From Clostridioides difficile ATCC 9689 = DSM 1296 (GTDB lineage Bacteria > Bacillota > Clostridia > Peptostreptococcales > Peptostreptococcaceae): a stretch of 64,000 bases of DNA. Numbering within the stretch: the stretch's first letter is position 1; each line of letters starts with the position of its first letter. Below, in pieces: positions 61,754-64,000 of the stretch. Below the pieces are notes generated by a model. The model worked only from the letters and a program-made list of their open reading frames with translations, was not told the origin of the DNA and made no database searches. Made by a program: the position numbers and the translations under genes. The stretch spans positions 1,178,001-1,242,000 of the forward strand of contig NZ_CP011968.1 of assembly GCF_001077535.1 (NCBI RefSeq), in the 5' to 3' direction.

Positions 61754-64000
61754 TTGGAAAAAAAATTAATTATAATAGATGGAAATTCAATAATAAATAG
61801 AGCTTTTTATGCTCTTCCAGAAATGAATAATAAAGAAGGGCTAAAGACCAATGCAATATATGGATTTACAACAATGCTATTTAAAATGATAGATATATAT
61901 AAACCAACACATATAAGTGTAGCATTTGACAGAAAAGCACCTACATTTAGACATTTAGAATATAAAGAGTATAAGGCTGGAAGAAAGGGAATGCCAGATG
62001 AACTGGCAGAACAATTACAGCCATTAAAAGACCTTTTAGATAAATTTAGAATAAATAGATTGGAAATAGATGGCTATGAGGCAGATGATATTATAGGTAC
62101 TGTTTCTAAAAAAGCAGAAGAAAATGGATATAAGGTATACATAGTAACTGGAGACAAAGATGCTATTCAACTTGCTTCAGACAATACAACTACTCTTATA
62201 ACAAAAAAAGGAGTTGGAGAAGTTGAAGAATACAACTTTAATTCTGTAATTGAAAAATACGAGATGACTCCAACACAATTTATCGATTTAAAGGGTCTTA
62301 TGGGAGACAAGTCTGATAATATACCTGGAGTACCTGGAATAGGTGAAAAAACAGGTATAAAGCTTATAAAAGAGTTTTCTAGTATAGAGAATCTAATAGA
62401 GAATACAGATAAGCTTAAAGGTAGTGTAAAAAAGAAAATAGAGGAAAACAAAGAAATAGCTATTCAAAGTAAAAGACTTGCAACAATTATAAGAGATGTG
62501 CCAATAGAAGTGGATTTAGATAGTATGATTTTTGGCGATTATGATAAAGATGAACTTTTAGATAAATTTAGATACTTTGGATTTACAAGTCTCTTATCAA
62601 GATTAGTTGATTTGGTCGATTCAGATGACACAGAACACGTAGAAGAAAAAATAGAAATATTAAAATTAAAAGATATAGAAAAATTTATAGATGAAGTAAA
62701 CAAAAAAGGACAAGTTATTTTAAAAACTGTTAGAGGACAAGGTAATATACTTGAAAAAAATATAATATATATTTTTATAAGTGTAGATGGAGAAAAAATA
62801 TATTATGTAGATTCAAATGAAGTGTCAAAGTTAGATAGTATATTTTCAAATAATGAAATTAAAAAGTATGGATATAATTTAAAAGATGATTATATATCTT
62901 TAAAACCATATAATATAAACTTAGAAAATATGTATTTTGATATAACAATAGCTGAGTACTTAATAGATTCAACTTCATCTACCTCATATGATTGTAGTGC
63001 AATAGCTATGAAGTATTTATCAAAAAAGGTTAAATCAAAAGAAGAATTATTAGGAAAGGGTGTTAAATCTAAAAACTATGAGGATTTAGAATTTGAGGAT
63101 TTAGCAGAGTATATGGGTCAAATAATATGCACAGTTAAAGAAACAGTTCCTATGATGGAAAGAAGTCTAATGGATATGAGTATGGATGGTCTTTTTTATC
63201 ATGTAGAGATGCCTTTAGTAGAAGTCTTAGGTCATATGGAGTATGAAGGTATAAAAGTAGACAAAAGTATATTGGATGAATTGAGTGTTGAATTTAAAGA
63301 AATAATAGCTACATTAGAAAAGGAAATTTATGAATTATCAGGAGAGCCATTCAATATAAATTCACCAAAACAATTGGGTGTTATATTATTTGAAAAATTA
63401 GAGCTTCCAATAATTAAAAAAACTAAAACTGGATATTCAACTAATGCAGATGTTTTAGAAAAATTAAGAGATAAGCATCCAATAATAGATAAGATAACTG
63501 AGTATAGACAAATAGTAAAGTTAAATTCTACTTACGTTGAAGGACTTTTAAATATAATAAATCCAGAAAGTAATAGAATACATTCATCATTTAATCAAAC
63601 TATAACGACTACAGGAAGAATTTCATCTACAGAACCAAATCTTCAAAATATACCTATAAAAATGGAAATGGGTAGAAAAATAAGAAAAGTGTTTATTGCA
63701 GATGATAACTGTAAGTTGGTTGATGCCGATTACTCACAAGTAGAGCTAAGAGTTCTTGCACATATGAGTCAGGATGAAAATATGATAGAAGCATTTAAAC
63801 ATCATGAAGATATTCATACCAAAACAGCTTCACAAGTTTTTAATGTTCCTATGGAAGATGTTACTAGTGAATTGAGAGGTGCAGCTAAAGCTGTAAACTT
63901 TGGTATTATATATGGTAAAAGTGACTTTGGTCTAGCTGATGATTTAAATATACCTGTTCCAAAGGCGAAAGAATATATCGAAAGTTATTTTGCTAAATAC
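61754..64000 (+). CDS. polA: DNA polymerase I, 3' truncated by window
   Basis: A TTG start at 61754 after TAGGAGTGAT; the first 749 codons are present and the frame is still open at the window end. The N-terminal 5'-3' exonuclease domain shows LIIIDGNSIINRAFYA, IDGYEADDIIGT and VTGDKDAIQL. The middle domain lacks the DxE proofreading motif (ILEKNIIYIFISV stands there), as in Bacillus-type enzymes. The polymerase domain has motif A DADYSQVELRVLAHMS and motif B LRGAAKAVNFGIIYG; motif C lies beyond the window. The protein fills gaps in repair and Okazaki fragment processing. Confidence 0.96.
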   Translation, partial: MEKKLIIIDGNSIINRAFYALPEMNNKEGLKTNAIYGFTTMLFKMIDIYKPTHISVAFDRKAPTFRHLEYKEYKAGRKGMPDELAEQLQPLKDLLDKFRINRLEIDGYEADDIIGTVSKKAEENGYKVYIVTGDKDAIQLASDNTTTLITKKGVGEVEEYNFNSVIEKYEMTPTQFIDLKGLMGDKSDNIPGVPGIGEKTGIKLIKEFSSIENLIENTDKLKGSVKKKIEENKEIAIQSKRLATIIRDVPIEVDLDSMIFGDYDKDELLDKFRYFGFTSLLSRLVDLVDSDDTEHVEEKIEILKLKDIEKFIDEVNKKGQVILKTVRGQGNILEKNIIYIFISVDGEKIYYVDSNEVSKLDSIFSNNEIKKYGYNLKDDYISLKPYNINLENMYFDITIAEYLIDSTSSTSYDCSAIAMKYLSKKVKSKEELLGKGVKSKNYEDLEFEDLAEYMGQIICTVKETVPMMERSLMDMSMDGLFYHVEMPLVEVLGHMEYEGIKVDKSILDELSVEFKEIIATLEKEIYELSGEPFNINSPKQLGVILFEKLELPIIKKTKTGYSTNADVLEKLRDKHPIIDKITEYRQIVKLNSTYVEGLLNIINPESNRIHSSFNQTITTTGRISSTEPNLQNIPIKMEMGRKIRKVFIADDNCKLVDADYSQVELRVLAHMSQDENMIEAFKHHEDIHTKTASQVFNVPMEDVTSELRGAAKAVNFGIIYGKSDFGLADDLNIPVPKAKEYIESYFAKY

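Overview
The window is a low-GC Firmicutes chromosome segment. It almost certainly comes from Clostridioides difficile: it carries the six-gene butyryl-CoA operon (bcd2-etfB2-etfA2-crt2-hbd-thlA1), a cell-wall protein with three CWB2 repeats (Cwp18-like), and the species' spore-surface genes cotL and cdeC. I see no insertion sequence, prophage or CRISPR array.

Layout. 1-6.1 kb: end of sbcC, a CNNM/CorC-type protein, an AI-2E-type permease and pepT. 6.3-9.1 kb: cwp18, a 41-bp tandem repeat ending in a long hairpin, then a phosphoesterase and NAD kinase on the minus strand. 9.3-12 kb: a two-gene ABC transporter, an unknown anchored protein and a YbaK-type deacylase. 12-18.8 kb: a roughly 440-nt leader and the operon that makes butyryl-CoA from acetyl-CoA. 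18.9-21.2 kb: pseudouridine synthase, nucleoid-associated protein and acpP. 21.3-28.7 kb: a spore-surface region with small Cys-rich membrane peptides, a LacI regulator, cotL, an acidic partner, a 6S-like RNA, cdeC and a SpoVB-like flippase. 28.7-32.7 kb: PHP phosphatase, MocR regulator, UPF0291 protein and M18 aminopeptidase. 32.9-36.9 kb: GntR regulator plus a mannose-family PTS operon containing a BtpA-family protein. 37-43.4 kb: LysR regulator, lipoprotein, moeA-mobB, orphan GatB-like EIIB and an ABC exporter. 43.7-47.8 kb: a transporter/M20 amidohydrolase pair, a ZIP transporter and a DUF2812 protein. 48-51 kb: an AgrA/AgrC-like two-component pair and a lipoprotein. 51.2-55.1 kb: a glycyl radical enzyme, its activase and a cupin regulator. 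55.3-58.5 kb: a phosphoesterase, then an unusual module. 58.5-64 kb: nitroreductase, AraC-GyrI regulator, XRE/membrane pair, tRNA-Leu(CAA) and the first part of polA.

The most unusual stretch is 56.3-58.3 kb. It holds a radical-SAM/SPASM-like protein that has lost its iron-sulfur cysteines, a 45-residue hydrophobic cationic peptide, and two copies of an apparent small-RNA gene on either side of a four-CxxC zinc-ribbon protein. Each RNA copy has the same upstream direct repeats, the same -10 region, a perfect hairpin showing the same 19-nt C-rich loop, and a terminator. The two stems differ by a compensatory base-pair change. The loop could pair with a Shine-Dalgarno sequence plus AUG. The second notable item is the glycyl radical enzyme at 51.3 kb, which has Val where dehydratases and lyases of its superfamily carry a catalytic Glu.

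Limits: everything is read by eye. Family calls rest on motifs. Promoter, operator and RNA structure calls are proposals from sequence.
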